The notes beneath the pieces were generated by a model. It made no database searches, was not told the origin of the DNA, and saw nothing but the letters and a program-made list of their open reading frames with translations. From Prochlorococcus sp. MIT 1223 (GTDB taxonomy: Bacteria; Cyanobacteriota; Cyanobacteriia; PCC-6307; Cyanobiaceae): a DNA stretch of 64,000 nt. The stretch is from NCBI RefSeq assembly GCF_034092465.1, contig NZ_CP139303.1, positions 772,865-836,864 of the forward strand, given 5' to 3'. Below, piece by piece: positions 47,414 to 54,248 of the stretch. The position numbers and the translations under genes were made by a program. Numbering within the stretch: the first letter of the stretch is position 1; each line of letters opens with the position of its first letter.

Positions 47414-47587
47414 ATGACTACTCTTCTTTATCGCGGACATAACTATGTTCAGCACAAAAAACCAGTCGCTCAATCAAACTGCATTGAACTGACCTATAGG
47501 CGAGAGCATTACAATACTTGCAGAGATGAAGCCATAAGGGCAATGGATAATCAGCTTGCATATCGCGGTATTAGCTACTCGAAGTAG
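47414..47587 (+). CDS. DUF4278-type small protein, 57 residues
   Basis: ATG 47414 to TAG 47587. The product has the family pattern with YRGHNYVQHK near the start, ELTYRREHYNTCRDEAIRA in the middle and a C-terminal LAYRGISYSK; the paired YRGxxY elements are typical of cyanobacterial DUF4278 proteins. Function unknown; members are often induced by stress or light in my recollection of cyanobacterial expression studies, which I cannot check here. A structured leader precedes it and a 25-bp hairpin follows. Confidence 0.8.
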   Translation: MTTLLYRGHNYVQHKKPVAQSNCIELTYRREHYNTCRDEAIRAMDNQLAYRGISYSK

Positions 47588-47591
47588 TAAT

Positions 47592-47646
47592 TAGGATCAC
47601 AATAAAAAAAGCCCTCTTTAGGAGGGCTTTTTTTATTGTGATCCTA
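47592..47646. terminator. Bidirectional terminator with 25-bp perfect arms
   Basis: Arms 47592-47616 and 47622-47646 are perfectly complementary with a 5-nt loop. The GC-rich top AGCCCTC/GAGGGCT is flanked by seven A and seven T, and the pairing continues for ten more bases beyond the T run. It ends the DUF4278-type gene, whose stop is 4 bp upstream. Confidence 0.95.
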
Positions 47647-47737
47647 GTTCTTGAGCTTATAGAACAACTCTAAAGGTGATATCAAGTAGACATCAAGACT
47701 ATATTTATATTTTGAAGAATACTTTTCACTTAATCCT

Positions 47738-48199
47738 ATGGGACAACCTTTAAAGAAAAAACCATGGTTACTTAGGAAAACTGTTTTACCTCAACACACA
47801 GATCATGCAGGTATAATGTGGCATGGTTCTTACTTGAACTGGTTAGAAGAGTCAAGAATAAATGCTCTATCTCAAGCGGGGTTGTCTTATTCAAATATTT
47901 CTGAAAATGGTTATGAGATGCCAGTTGTTGAAGTAAGCATTAAATATCAGAGCTCGCTAAATCATGGAGATGAAGTTATTCTAAAAAGTTGGCTATTAGA
48001 TTCAGAAGGAGCCCGTTTACCTTGGAAAACAGTCTTTATCAAAGAGTGTGGCAAGCCTTCAGCGGAGGCAATAGTTCATTTAGTCACCTTAAAACGGATT
48101 GACTCAGGTCTTCGTATAGTTAGAAGATTTCCAGATGAAATTTCAAAAGCTCTTGAGAACTTAAGGCAAGGACCGACGAAAGACAGTCTTGATATCTGA
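47738..48199 (+). CDS. Acyl-CoA thioesterase, 4HBT/hotdog fold
   Basis: 153 residues. The active-site segment LPQHTDHAGIMWHGSYLNWLEESR (about 18-41; key part TDHAGIMWHGSYLNWLEE) carries the catalytic Asp of the 4-hydroxybenzoyl-CoA thioesterase family, followed by strands VVEVSIKYQSSLNHGDEVI and AEAIVHLVTLKR. In cyanobacteria a similar protein acts on dihydroxynaphthoyl-CoA for phylloquinone, an electron carrier of photosystem I; which acyl-CoA is used here cannot be told. Stands alone after the strong terminator. Confidence 0.82.
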   Translation: MGQPLKKKPWLLRKTVLPQHTDHAGIMWHGSYLNWLEESRINALSQAGLSYSNISENGYEMPVVEVSIKYQSSLNHGDEVILKSWLLDSEGARLPWKTVFIKECGKPSAEAIVHLVTLKRIDSGLRIVRRFPDEISKALENLRQGPTKDSLDI

Positions 48200-48292
48200 T
48201 TGACCGTATGAATTAACAAAAATCAACTATTGGGAAATAGCCAAGAAAAAATAACTACGCTTTGAGAAGAAATAATTCAAATTCCTTCATCC

Positions 48293-48457
48293 ATGAATTG
48301 GGATTCCGCCAAGAAGCATTGTACTGAACGCAATTGGCAATGGACATTGGACCTAATCAACCAAGCTGAACAAGAAATGCAAGAACTAGAACAGAATGTA
48401 AAAAGACTAGAGGATCAGCAAAAAGCTCAAAGGTTATATAACGCTTGCAATTTCTAA
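48293..48457 (+). CDS. Small coiled-coil protein, 54 residues
   Basis: ATG 48293 to TAA 48457. The product begins MNWDSAKKHCTERNWQW and continues as a long amphipathic helix (LINQAEQEMQELEQNVKRLE) with heptad spacing, a coiled coil, and ends in YNACNF. The regular pattern and Trp/Cys content make it a likely real protein. No family recognised. Confidence 0.6.
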   Translation: MNWDSAKKHCTERNWQWTLDLINQAEQEMQELEQNVKRLEDQQKAQRLYNACNF

Positions 48458-48495
48458 TATATGCCAATACTAATTAAAGCTTTTAGAGATTCAAC

Positions 48496-48630
48496 ATGGG
48501 GATAGAAGATCCAAAACTTCGTTTTATAGTTCTTATCCTGATTAATTTATTAGTCTTAATTGGATTGAGATATTGGATTTTGAATGGAGAATCTTTTGTA
48601 TGGTTGTTAAATGGATTACCTTCTGGGTAA
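48496..48630 (+). CDS. Small hypothetical membrane protein, 44 residues
   Basis: ATG 48496 to TAA 48630. A hydrophobic helix at about 8-27 (LRFIVLILINLLVLIGLRYW) is followed by a short polar tail with two Trp. It lies 38 bp after the small coiled-coil gene and 42 bp before the SRAP gene; the three could be cotranscribed. Confidence 0.5.
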   Translation: MGIEDPKLRFIVLILINLLVLIGLRYWILNGESFVWLLNGLPSG

Positions 48631-48672
48631 AAGGTACTTTAGAAGAGTCGTAACAACCAAAAATATTTTTTC

Positions 48673-49320
48673 ATGTGTAGCAGATATCAACTAACAAGTG
48701 ATTTTAAAGATTTACCAGACCTTTTAAAGAGAAGCTTGCCTAAAAACCTGGAAGCAAACTACTCGAAACAAAACCTGATCAAACCCGATGCACCTGTACT
48801 GGTATTAAAAAATGAAGGCAAGGCAATGACATCAATAATGCTTTGGGGTTTTATTTCAGAGTGGGCAAATGATCCTTTCTCAACCTCAAGACCAAGACCA
48901 AGACCATTTAATGCAAGAGCGGAAACTGTTAAAGAGAAAAAATTATTTCGAAACAGCTGGAGACACAAAAGATGTCTTTTACCTGCCAATGGGTTCTTTG
49001 AAAAAAAACATCTCATCAGAAGAAAAGATTCTCGGGACTTTTGGTTAGGAGGTATTTGGAGTAAATGGATGTCTCAAGAAGGAAGTGAACTCGAAAGTTG
49101 CTGTGTTCTAACAACAACACCAAATAAATTAATTCGGCCACTACATAATCGAATGCCTGTAATCATTCCATATGGATTAGAAGAAGAGTGGATTGAGCCA
49201 GTTAAAAGTACAACTGAGCTTCAATCACTCGATTCTCTACTCATGGAGTGGGATCCTGATGACTGGATATCTGAACCAATAAATCAAAAGTTTTCCACTC
49301 AATTAACTTTCTTTGAATAA
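48673..49320 (+). CDS. SOS response-associated (SRAP/HMCES-YedK) protein
   Basis: 215 residues. The catalytic Cys is residue 2 (MCSRYQL), exposed after Met removal; NARAETV (about 78), LPANGFFEKK (about 100) and the His in PLHNRMPVI (about 156) complete the SRAP active site. The protein forms a thiazolidine crosslink with abasic sites in single-stranded DNA and protects them. The start Met is fixed by the Cys at position 2. Confidence 0.95.
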   Translation: MCSRYQLTSDFKDLPDLLKRSLPKNLEANYSKQNLIKPDAPVLVLKNEGKAMTSIMLWGFISEWANDPFSTSRPRPRPFNARAETVKEKKLFRNSWRHKRCLLPANGFFEKKHLIRRKDSRDFWLGGIWSKWMSQEGSELESCCVLTTTPNKLIRPLHNRMPVIIPYGLEEEWIEPVKSTTELQSLDSLLMEWDPDDWISEPINQKFSTQLTFFE

Positions 49321-49417
49321 AGCATTGAAAGTTGACCTCTTCAAATAATGTTTATAAAGAGACAAACATATCTCTACAGGTTAGGTATTAAGACTCACCT
49401 TGAAAAGTTTTTCTTTA

Positions 49418-49570
49418 ATGCATATTTTTTTTATAACTTGTCCTTGTCTATTAAGCTCAATAGCATTCAACAATCTTACTAATACGGACTATAGAGACAC
49501 AGTCTCTCCTTGTGAAATCCATCGCACAAATAACAGACAAATACAGTTGATTTTATGCACCCTGACATAG
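49418..49570 (+). CDS. Possible small protein, 50 residues
   Basis: ATG 49418 to TAG 49570. The start MHIFFITCPCLLSSIAF is hydrophobic with two Cys, followed by a polar part (NNLTNTDYRDTVSPCEIHR). It could be a short exported protein, but there is no clear ribosome-binding site. The rest of the 400-bp spacer 49321-49720 shows no other frame. Confidence 0.3.
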   Translation: MHIFFITCPCLLSSIAFNNLTNTDYRDTVSPCEIHRTNNRQIQLILCTLT

Positions 49571-49720
49571 TCACAACCAGTCAAGGGAGTAGTAAAAGAG
49601 CTTAACTGAAAAGTATTCTTCTAAGTCTATTGAGAATAGACAACAAAAAGTTTTAATAAGCAATATATAGACATTAGAAAAAGCTTCGTTACTTTTCAAA
49701 TATCTACACTTCTAGAGTTA

Positions 49721-49993
49721 ATGTGTACCACTAATTTGTGTATCGCCTTTTATGTTCTTACTTTTTGTATCCTTGGATGGTTTGGTGCTTTAGCTTTGAT
49801 TTTGATTAAAAGCACCAAAGATCAAGGAAATGTCTATGTTGTAGATCCAATAGCGTGTTGGATAAATAGTGAATTAGTCAATCCACTAAACTGTTTTAAA
49901 GGTGAAGTAATCAAACCTTTACTCAATGATTTATCTACTGCCGCAAGAGAGTGGAATGCAATTGTTGGATCAAAACCAAAAATGAATTTCTAA
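49721..49993 (+). CDS. Hypothetical membrane-anchored protein, 90 residues
   Basis: A membrane segment at about 7-28 (CIAFYVLTFCILGWFGALAL) follows a short start, and the remainder is soluble with WINSELVNPLNCFKGEVIKP and a helical C-terminus. No family recognised. A rho-independent terminator follows at 50038. Confidence 0.6.
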   Translation: MCTTNLCIAFYVLTFCILGWFGALALILIKSTKDQGNVYVVDPIACWINSELVNPLNCFKGEVIKPLLNDLSTAAREWNAIVGSKPKMNF

Positions 49994-50037
49994 TCCTTAT
50001 AAGAAAACGCCTTATCGAACTTAATCAATTTCTTAAA

Positions 50038-50073
50038 TGCGCTTCCCTCTTAAAATGTTGGAGGCGCAAATTT
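50038..50073 (+). terminator. Rho-independent terminator
   Basis: Stem TGCGCTTCC (50038-50046) with GGAGGCGCA (50060-50068), including one G-T pair, 13-nt loop, followed by AATTTTTATT. It ends the gene at 49721. Confidence 0.8.
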
Positions 50074-50100
50074 TTATTCAATTTTACAAAAGAGTAATTA

Positions 50101-50202
50101 ATGAACTTTTTTACAAATTCACTTAGAGACAATTATTTAAAGATAGAAGCACTCTATGAAAAAACTTTCTGCATACATGGATTAATTAAAATCAATTCTT
50201 AA
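50101..50202 (+). CDS. Possible small protein, 33 residues
   Basis: ATG 50101 to TAA 50202 (start MNFFTNSLRDNYLKIEALYE), with AAAAGAG 8 bp before the ATG and a hairpin terminator downstream. The product looks soluble and helical. Weak evidence. Confidence 0.3.
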   Translation: MNFFTNSLRDNYLKIEALYEKTFCIHGLIKINS

Positions 50203-50238
50203 ATAGGCGTCAGTATTCCTTCTTGTGTTGGAGCTTTA

Positions 50239-50277
50239 CTTCTGCAAACAGGAATTTCTTTAATGCAGGAGTTTTTT
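50239..50277 (+). terminator. Probable rho-independent terminator
   Basis: CTTCTGCA (50239-50246) pairs with TGCAGGAG (50264-50271), one G-T pair, 17-nt loop, followed by six T. It suggests a short transcript between the terminator at 50073 and here. Confidence 0.6.
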
Positions 50278-50423
50278 CTTCTACTAATTACTAAGGCCAA
50301 AAAAAGTCAAGCTATTTTTAAGAAATGATTTTAAGTAGCATTCACTTTCAAATCAGCGTATAGATACAAAGGATTGCATTTCTCCTAATTAAAGAGATAT
50401 TTAAATCATTAGATTTTTATACT

Positions 50424-50633
50424 ATGTCCTTTGATAATTTAGTTCTGTTATATGCATCTATTTCTCTTGTGATGACTCCTTGTCTAATAGTACTTAACAA
50501 TATTCGTGAGGATGCTGAAAGAGAAATGAATGAGCCTATTGATTTCAATAGTTATATTAGAAGAAAAGAGCAAGGAGATGTAGTCGACAAATTAATAGCT
50601 GAGCATATCACAATCAATAAAATAGCTGCTTGA
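50424..50633 (+). CDS. Small hypothetical membrane protein, 69 residues
   Basis: The start MSFDNLVLLYASISLVMTPCLIVL is a membrane helix, followed by an acidic, charged part (REDAEREMNEPIDFNSYI) and a C-terminal helix. Family not recognised. It ends 17 bp from the stop of the convergent HhH gene. Confidence 0.55.
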   Translation: MSFDNLVLLYASISLVMTPCLIVLNNIREDAEREMNEPIDFNSYIRRKEQGDVVDKLIAEHITINKIAA

Positions 50634-50650
50634 TACTTTTTATGAAACTT

Positions 50651-50926
50651 TTAAAGTCTCCCCACTTTAGTTCTTAATTTTTTTATAAATCCAATTCCTA
50701 CTCCTGAGAGCTTCATTAAATCAGCATCGTCAGCAGATATTATTGATTCAGGTGTTGTATAACCCGCATCATAAAAAACTCTACAGTTATTAATGCCTAT
50801 ACCTGGAAGTGACGTCAAGTTTTCACATCTAGATGAATCTTTTTCAGTATCATTATCAGTTGAACTAATTTGAATTAACCTTTTAAGGCGTCCTTTTAAG
50901 CCAAAAAAGAATTCTTTGCCTAGCAT
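50651..50926 (-). CDS. Helix-hairpin-helix protein, 91 residues
   Basis: The second half has two HhH-like units, LTSLPGIGINNCRVFYDAG (about 37) and LMKLSGVGIGFIKKLRTKVG (about 71), with the GIG and GVG hairpins that bind DNA backbones non-specifically. The first 30 residues are basic (GKEFFFGLKGRLKRL). It resembles DUF4332-like helix-hairpin-helix proteins. A perfect 18-bp palindrome lies 7 bp upstream of the ATG. Confidence 0.7.
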   Translation of the reverse strand: MLGKEFFFGLKGRLKRLIQISSTDNDTEKDSSRCENLTSLPGIGINNCRVFYDAGYTTPESIISADDADLMKLSGVGIGFIKKLRTKVGRL

Positions 50927-50932
50927 TTTAAA

Positions 50933-50950
50933 TGAGTATATATATACTCA
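50933..50950. promoter_or_regulatory. Perfect 18-bp palindrome before the HhH gene
   Basis: TGAGTATATATATACTCA equals its own reverse complement. It sits 6 bp before the start codon of the minus-strand gene at 50926, in the position of a ribosome-binding site or operator. Confidence 0.6.
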
Positions 50951-51339
50951 CTATGCAACTCTAAAAAAAAAAAGCAAGGATTAGGATGAATCGCGAATCT
51001 ATGCTTAGCATTATATGTAATGAATAATACAATAAGTTCCTATTCTTGATTAAACAAGATTTTTGTTTAGTTCTAATATCAATTTTTAAGTACCCTCAAT
51101 TACTCAAAATTGAGGCAAGGGAAAGAACCTAATAACCTTCTATTTGACTCTCGAGTTTAAATAGAATTAAATTTTTATGATAATGCAAGCAAGATCGTAC
51201 AAAAAAACATCTCATTTATGTCTTATGAACATATTGTTTAGATGGAATACCCAATCTCCTTATGTGGCAAAAATAAACTTAAATTTATCTAGTTAGAATC
51301 CTGGATTCTACATCCTTATAAATTTTCCATTCCTGGGGC
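50951..51339. other. AT-rich spacer, no gene seen
   Basis: 389 bp between two divergent genes. Besides short repeats (CTCAAT/ATTGAG near 51098-51115, AGAATCC/GGATTCT at 51295-51309), nothing is recognised. The latter lies 30 bp upstream of the next gene. Confidence 0.5.
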
Positions 51340-51690
51340 ATGATCGAAACCAAAACTATTGCTTGGATCGGTGGCGCATTGGTTGTTTTTTTTCTGTTTG
51401 TTTTTCTCTACGTTATTCAAGTAAGGATTCAACGATGGAATCAAGAAAAGATTTCCCCTCTACCACTTGAAGGATTTTTATCAGTTAGTAGCTATATAGC
51501 TTCTTTAACAGGATTAACAATTATGTTTACTGGGGTTTTTGAAGTTTTTTTCTTTTCTCCAAGAAATTCATTAATTGCATCCTTAGTAATAGCTTTCTCA
51601 ACTGGCCTCCCTATGTGGGGAGTAATTAAAGGGTTATTGAAAGAAGTGGAAGCAGGCGAATTAAAAGAAATCGTTCCTGGGAAATTCTAA
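51340..51690 (+). CDS. Hypothetical membrane protein, 116 residues
   Basis: Three likely membrane helices: about 8-27 (IAWIGGALVVFFLFVFLYVI), 47-70 (SSYIASLTGLTIMFTGVFEV) and 75-95 (SLIASLVIAFSTGLPMWGVI). The middle loop is basic and ends in a Glu-rich tail. The sequence is well formed for this genome, but I do not recognise the family. Confidence 0.7.
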   Translation: MIETKTIAWIGGALVVFFLFVFLYVIQVRIQRWNQEKISPLPLEGFLSVSSYIASLTGLTIMFTGVFEVFFFSPRNSLIASLVIAFSTGLPMWGVIKGLLKEVEAGELKEIVPGKF

Positions 51691-51874
51691 AAGACTCCAT
51701 GGCTGAATAAGCAGCAAGATTAAATCAACCTCTAATCTTAACCATCTTTATCAGAGATTTACTTTCCTAATAGGTCTCATAATTTCTGCTTACCAAAGCC
51801 AACCCCCAAAAGCCACAGTCGTTTAAGAATTGTTTTATATTTCAAATATCAATTCCATCAATTCAATTAATTCC

Positions 51875-51982
51875 ATGACTCCTGAAGCAGAAAAGTTCAA
51901 TGGCTGGGCAGCAATGATCGGCTTCGTTGCAGCCTTCGGTTCTTATGCAACTACTGGACAAATTATTCCTGGAATTTTCTAA
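51875..51982 (+). CDS. hli: High-light-inducible protein, 35 residues
   Basis: ATG 51875 to TAA 51982. A single CAB-like helix: AEKFNGWAAMIGFVAAFG then YATTGQIIPGIF. ELxx/ENGRxAM is the usual chlorophyll-binding motif; here it reads EKFNGW, so the Arg is replaced by Trp while Glu and Asn stay. Hli proteins bind chlorophyll and protect photosystems under high light or stress. A terminator follows at 52035. Confidence 0.9.
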   Translation: MTPEAEKFNGWAAMIGFVAAFGSYATTGQIIPGIF

Positions 51983-52034
51983 ATAGAATTAAAACCAGTT
52001 GAAATAAATTCTCAATTTTAAAAATAATATTGAG

Positions 52035-52072
52035 AAAAAATCTCTTGCCGGTCTGGGTAAGAGATTTTTTTT
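52035..52072 (+). terminator. Rho-independent terminator of hli
   Basis: Stem AAAAAATCTCTT (52035-52046) with AAGAGATTTTTT (52059-52070), 12-nt loop, T run to 52072; also has A run on the left side. 53 bp past the hli stop. Confidence 0.9.
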
Positions 52073-52391
52073 TCAACAATTAATCAATAAAATGGTACAT
52101 TCATATAATATTTAAGCTTATCCCGAATTTCCAAAGAGAAAGGTGAAACAATCATTACATAAAGTAACCAAGTCAAAATTTTACTTATAGGTATTAAATA
52201 ACCATCTGACTTCATTGTTCTCACTTATCTGAACAATTAAGTTAGATTGCATTAGATATGTTGTGGAGAAATATTGAAGCAATTCAATAAATTAAATAAG
52301 AAGAGATTAGTCAGTTAAAGAATTTTGATTTATAATATTGTTTATCAGTTTTAATCAAATATTTTCCATCCTTTTAGAGGTTGCAAAACTA
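52073..52391. other. AT-rich spacer, no gene seen
   Basis: 319 bp with no frame of useful size on either strand. The only sign near the next start is AGAGG at 52375-52379, 12 bp before ATG 52392. Confidence 0.5.
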
Positions 52392-52559
52392 ATGGCATTT
52401 TCAGAAGATCAAATGTTAAAAGCTATTAATCAGGAGGGAGTAGTAAAAGCTTCCGTGGATAAGATCAAAGAAGCATGCAAAGCTCTACAAAGAGAAACAG
52501 GCTGTCCAGAAGAAGATGTGGATGATTTGCTTAACTTCCTTGCAGGTAGATGGAGCTAA
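52392..52559 (+). CDS. Small hypothetical protein, 55 residues
   Basis: I choose ATG 52392, which has AGAGG 12 bp upstream, rather than the ATG at 52338; the upstream 18 residues look random. The product (MAFSEDQMLKAINQEGVVKA, then DKIKEACKALQRETGCPEED) is soluble, acidic and helical. No family recognised. A terminator follows. Confidence 0.65.
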   Translation: MAFSEDQMLKAINQEGVVKASVDKIKEACKALQRETGCPEEDVDDLLNFLAGRWS

Positions 52560-52646
52560 TACTGCTTCAAGAAATTTACAATACTATTGGGTATTATTTA
52601 CGAATGCTTTATGGCAAAAATGCGCTTATATATAAATGAGGCATTC

Positions 52647-52676
52647 AATCCCTCGCGTCTGCACGGGGGATTTTTT
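52647..52676 (+). terminator. Rho-independent terminator
   Basis: AATCCCTCG (52647-52655) pairs with CGGGGGATT (52664-52672), 8-nt loop, one G-T pair, followed by TTTT. Ends the gene at 52392. Confidence 0.85.
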
Positions 52677-52829
52677 ATTGGATTAATTCTGCAATGTGTA
52701 TTTTAATCTTGATAGTAATCAAGGAAGTATCTACTTTAACTTGATTATTACTTATGTATGTTTTTGTCAGAAAAAGCATATGGCAATCAAGCCATTAATT
52801 AAATACACCTATTAGAAGAAATTGAATTA

Positions 52830-52943
52830 TTAAATCAGCTTACCTATTATTAGTATTAACATACATAAGAAAGCAATTATAACTAGAATAGAGACGGTTA
52901 AGAAGAAATATTTCTGAGATAAGTGCAACCAATCATTTTCCAT
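52830..52943 (-). CDS. Small membrane protein, 37 residues
   Basis: Minus-strand frame from ATG 52941-52943. MENDWLHLSQKYFFLTVSI starts a polar segment, then a hydrophobic helix (about 16-34, SILVIIAFLCMLILIIG) and a Lys at the end. It resembles single-helix photosystem-type small proteins in size only. The surrounding spacer 52677-52829 shows no other frame. Confidence 0.45.
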   Translation of the reverse strand: MENDWLHLSQKYFFLTVSILVIIAFLCMLILIIGKLI

Positions 52944-53090
52944 TTCGAAATAAGGTTAAAGGTTTGCAAGCAGAAGCTCTATAGAGTTCTTCTAATACAT
53001 TAGATCTTAAATATATATTATTAAATCCGTCAAAGATATTGGAAAGATCTCTAAATTATGAAATAATCATTTTAATAGCATCTTAAAGAA

Positions 53091-53357
53091 TTAGCTATTG
53101 TGATTTTCTTCTTCTGCTTTTAAATATTCTTTTGTCTCATCAGATATTGATTCAAGCAGAGAAGTTGCACTATCGCCAAGCTCTCTTTGAGTTATTGATC
53201 TAGATGAATTTCTCTTAATAGGAAAATCCTTAGCGGACCAAGCAGTCCCTCCTTTTATAAGTGTTTTTTTTGCTGACCATACAAAAAGAAGTAATAAAGC
53301 AACTGCAAAGCAAACAAAAAGTGCAATAGCAATGAAAGTAATTAAAAATTGGTTCAT
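53091..53357 (-). CDS. Hypothetical membrane-anchored protein, 88 residues
   Basis: One membrane helix at about 6-30 (LITFIAIALFVCFAVALLLL) followed by a polar part with ITQRELGDSATSLLESISDE and an acidic end. Family not recognised. Divergent from the next gene by 111 bp. Confidence 0.65.
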   Translation of the reverse strand: MNQFLITFIAIALFVCFAVALLLLFVWSAKKTLIKGGTAWSAKDFPIKRNSSRSITQRELGDSATSLLESISDETKEYLKAEEENHNS

Positions 53358-53468
53358 GTCTCTATTAAAGCTATGAGGAGAGACCAGGGAAAGGAATCAA
53401 GCAAAAGCAGATGGAAATCGTTGTTATTAATTTCTCTCTGGTAAAATTACTGAACATTTAAAATCTTA

Positions 53469-53816
53469 ATGTCAGAGCCTGAAGCTCTTTATGTTCTATT
53501 AGCCCCTGCAGGACAACTCTGCGGAAATGGTCAATTGCGTGAATCAATATATGAACGACGAGCTAGGCGAGGTGAAGATTATCCAATGTGGTACTTAACT
53601 CCAGAATTAGTTCAAAAATTTAATCTGTATGAAAACAGCAATTATGAAGCAGTCATAGCAAAAGATTCATCTGCAATAGCTTGGCTTAAATTGAGATTTG
53701 GGGGAGAACGTACAACCACTCAAATAGATATTGATGAGTTATGGAAGCATGCCAGCTCACCACCAGAGCCTGATTTAAGAAGAGATATAGGACTTAAGAA
53801 AAATAAGCAGAACTAG
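53469..53816 (+). CDS. Conserved hypothetical protein, 115 residues
   Basis: A soluble protein with no membrane segment. The start EALYVLLAPAGQLCGNGQLRE and the core YPMWYLTPELVQKFNLYEN look like a cyanobacterial conserved family, but I know no function. It lies 22 bp before the ferredoxin gene on the same strand, so the two are probably cotranscribed and might work together. Confidence 0.75.
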   Translation: MSEPEALYVLLAPAGQLCGNGQLRESIYERRARRGEDYPMWYLTPELVQKFNLYENSNYEAVIAKDSSAIAWLKLRFGGERTTTQIDIDELWKHASSPPEPDLRRDIGLKKNKQN

Positions 53817-53838
53817 ATACAATTAAGGCATAAGATTA

Positions 53839-54234
53839 TTGAAATCGCTGAAACCCTTACATAAAATCACCATCCATCACAAGCAAAAAGGTAAGACTTA
53901 TACCTTTGAGGTGCCTGAAGGAGAATACATTCTTAGGAACTTTGAATCAAAGGATGAAAATGGGCAAATAATCGGTGAACAATTACCCTTTTCTTGTCGA
54001 AATGGTTGCTGCTCAGAATGTGCCGTAAAAATAATTTCAGGAGGGATGGATCAAACAGCCTGTATTGGATTGTCCAAAGAACTTAGAGACAAAGGTTTTG
54101 GTCTATTGTGCGTATCAAAGGCAACTGGTCCTCTTGAATGCGAAACACAGGATGCAGACGAAGTTTATGAAGAGCAATTTGGAAAATATTTCAAGGGATT
54201 AGATACTCAGGCAGGTAATCCCTTTGATATTTAA
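53839..54234 (+). CDS. [2Fe-2S] ferredoxin
   Basis: 131 residues from a TTG start (GTG and ATG are absent before the conserved part). The cluster ligands are in LPFSCRNGCCSECAVK (about 52-67, Cys at the C-x4-C-x2-C spacing) with a fourth Cys in LLCVSKAT (about 94). The C-terminal extension ending GLDTQAGNPFDI is longer than plant-type photosynthetic ferredoxin, so it is a separate ferredoxin type with unknown partner. Cotranscribed with the upstream gene in all likelihood. Confidence 0.9.
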   Translation: MKSLKPLHKITIHHKQKGKTYTFEVPEGEYILRNFESKDENGQIIGEQLPFSCRNGCCSECAVKIISGGMDQTACIGLSKELRDKGFGLLCVSKATGPLECETQDADEVYEEQFGKYFKGLDTQAGNPFDI

Positions 54235-54248
54235 AATATTGAATTTAT

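Noticed and set aside
47592-47646. Long hairpin as a single CRISPR or transposon end
   Set aside because: A single palindrome with T run placed right after a stop codon is a terminator; there are no spaced repeats.
42040-48672. Possible prophage or defence island after the tRNA pair
   Set aside because: No integrase, transposase, capsid, nuclease/helicase pair or toxin-antitoxin pair is seen, and no tRNA-end duplication was found by eye.
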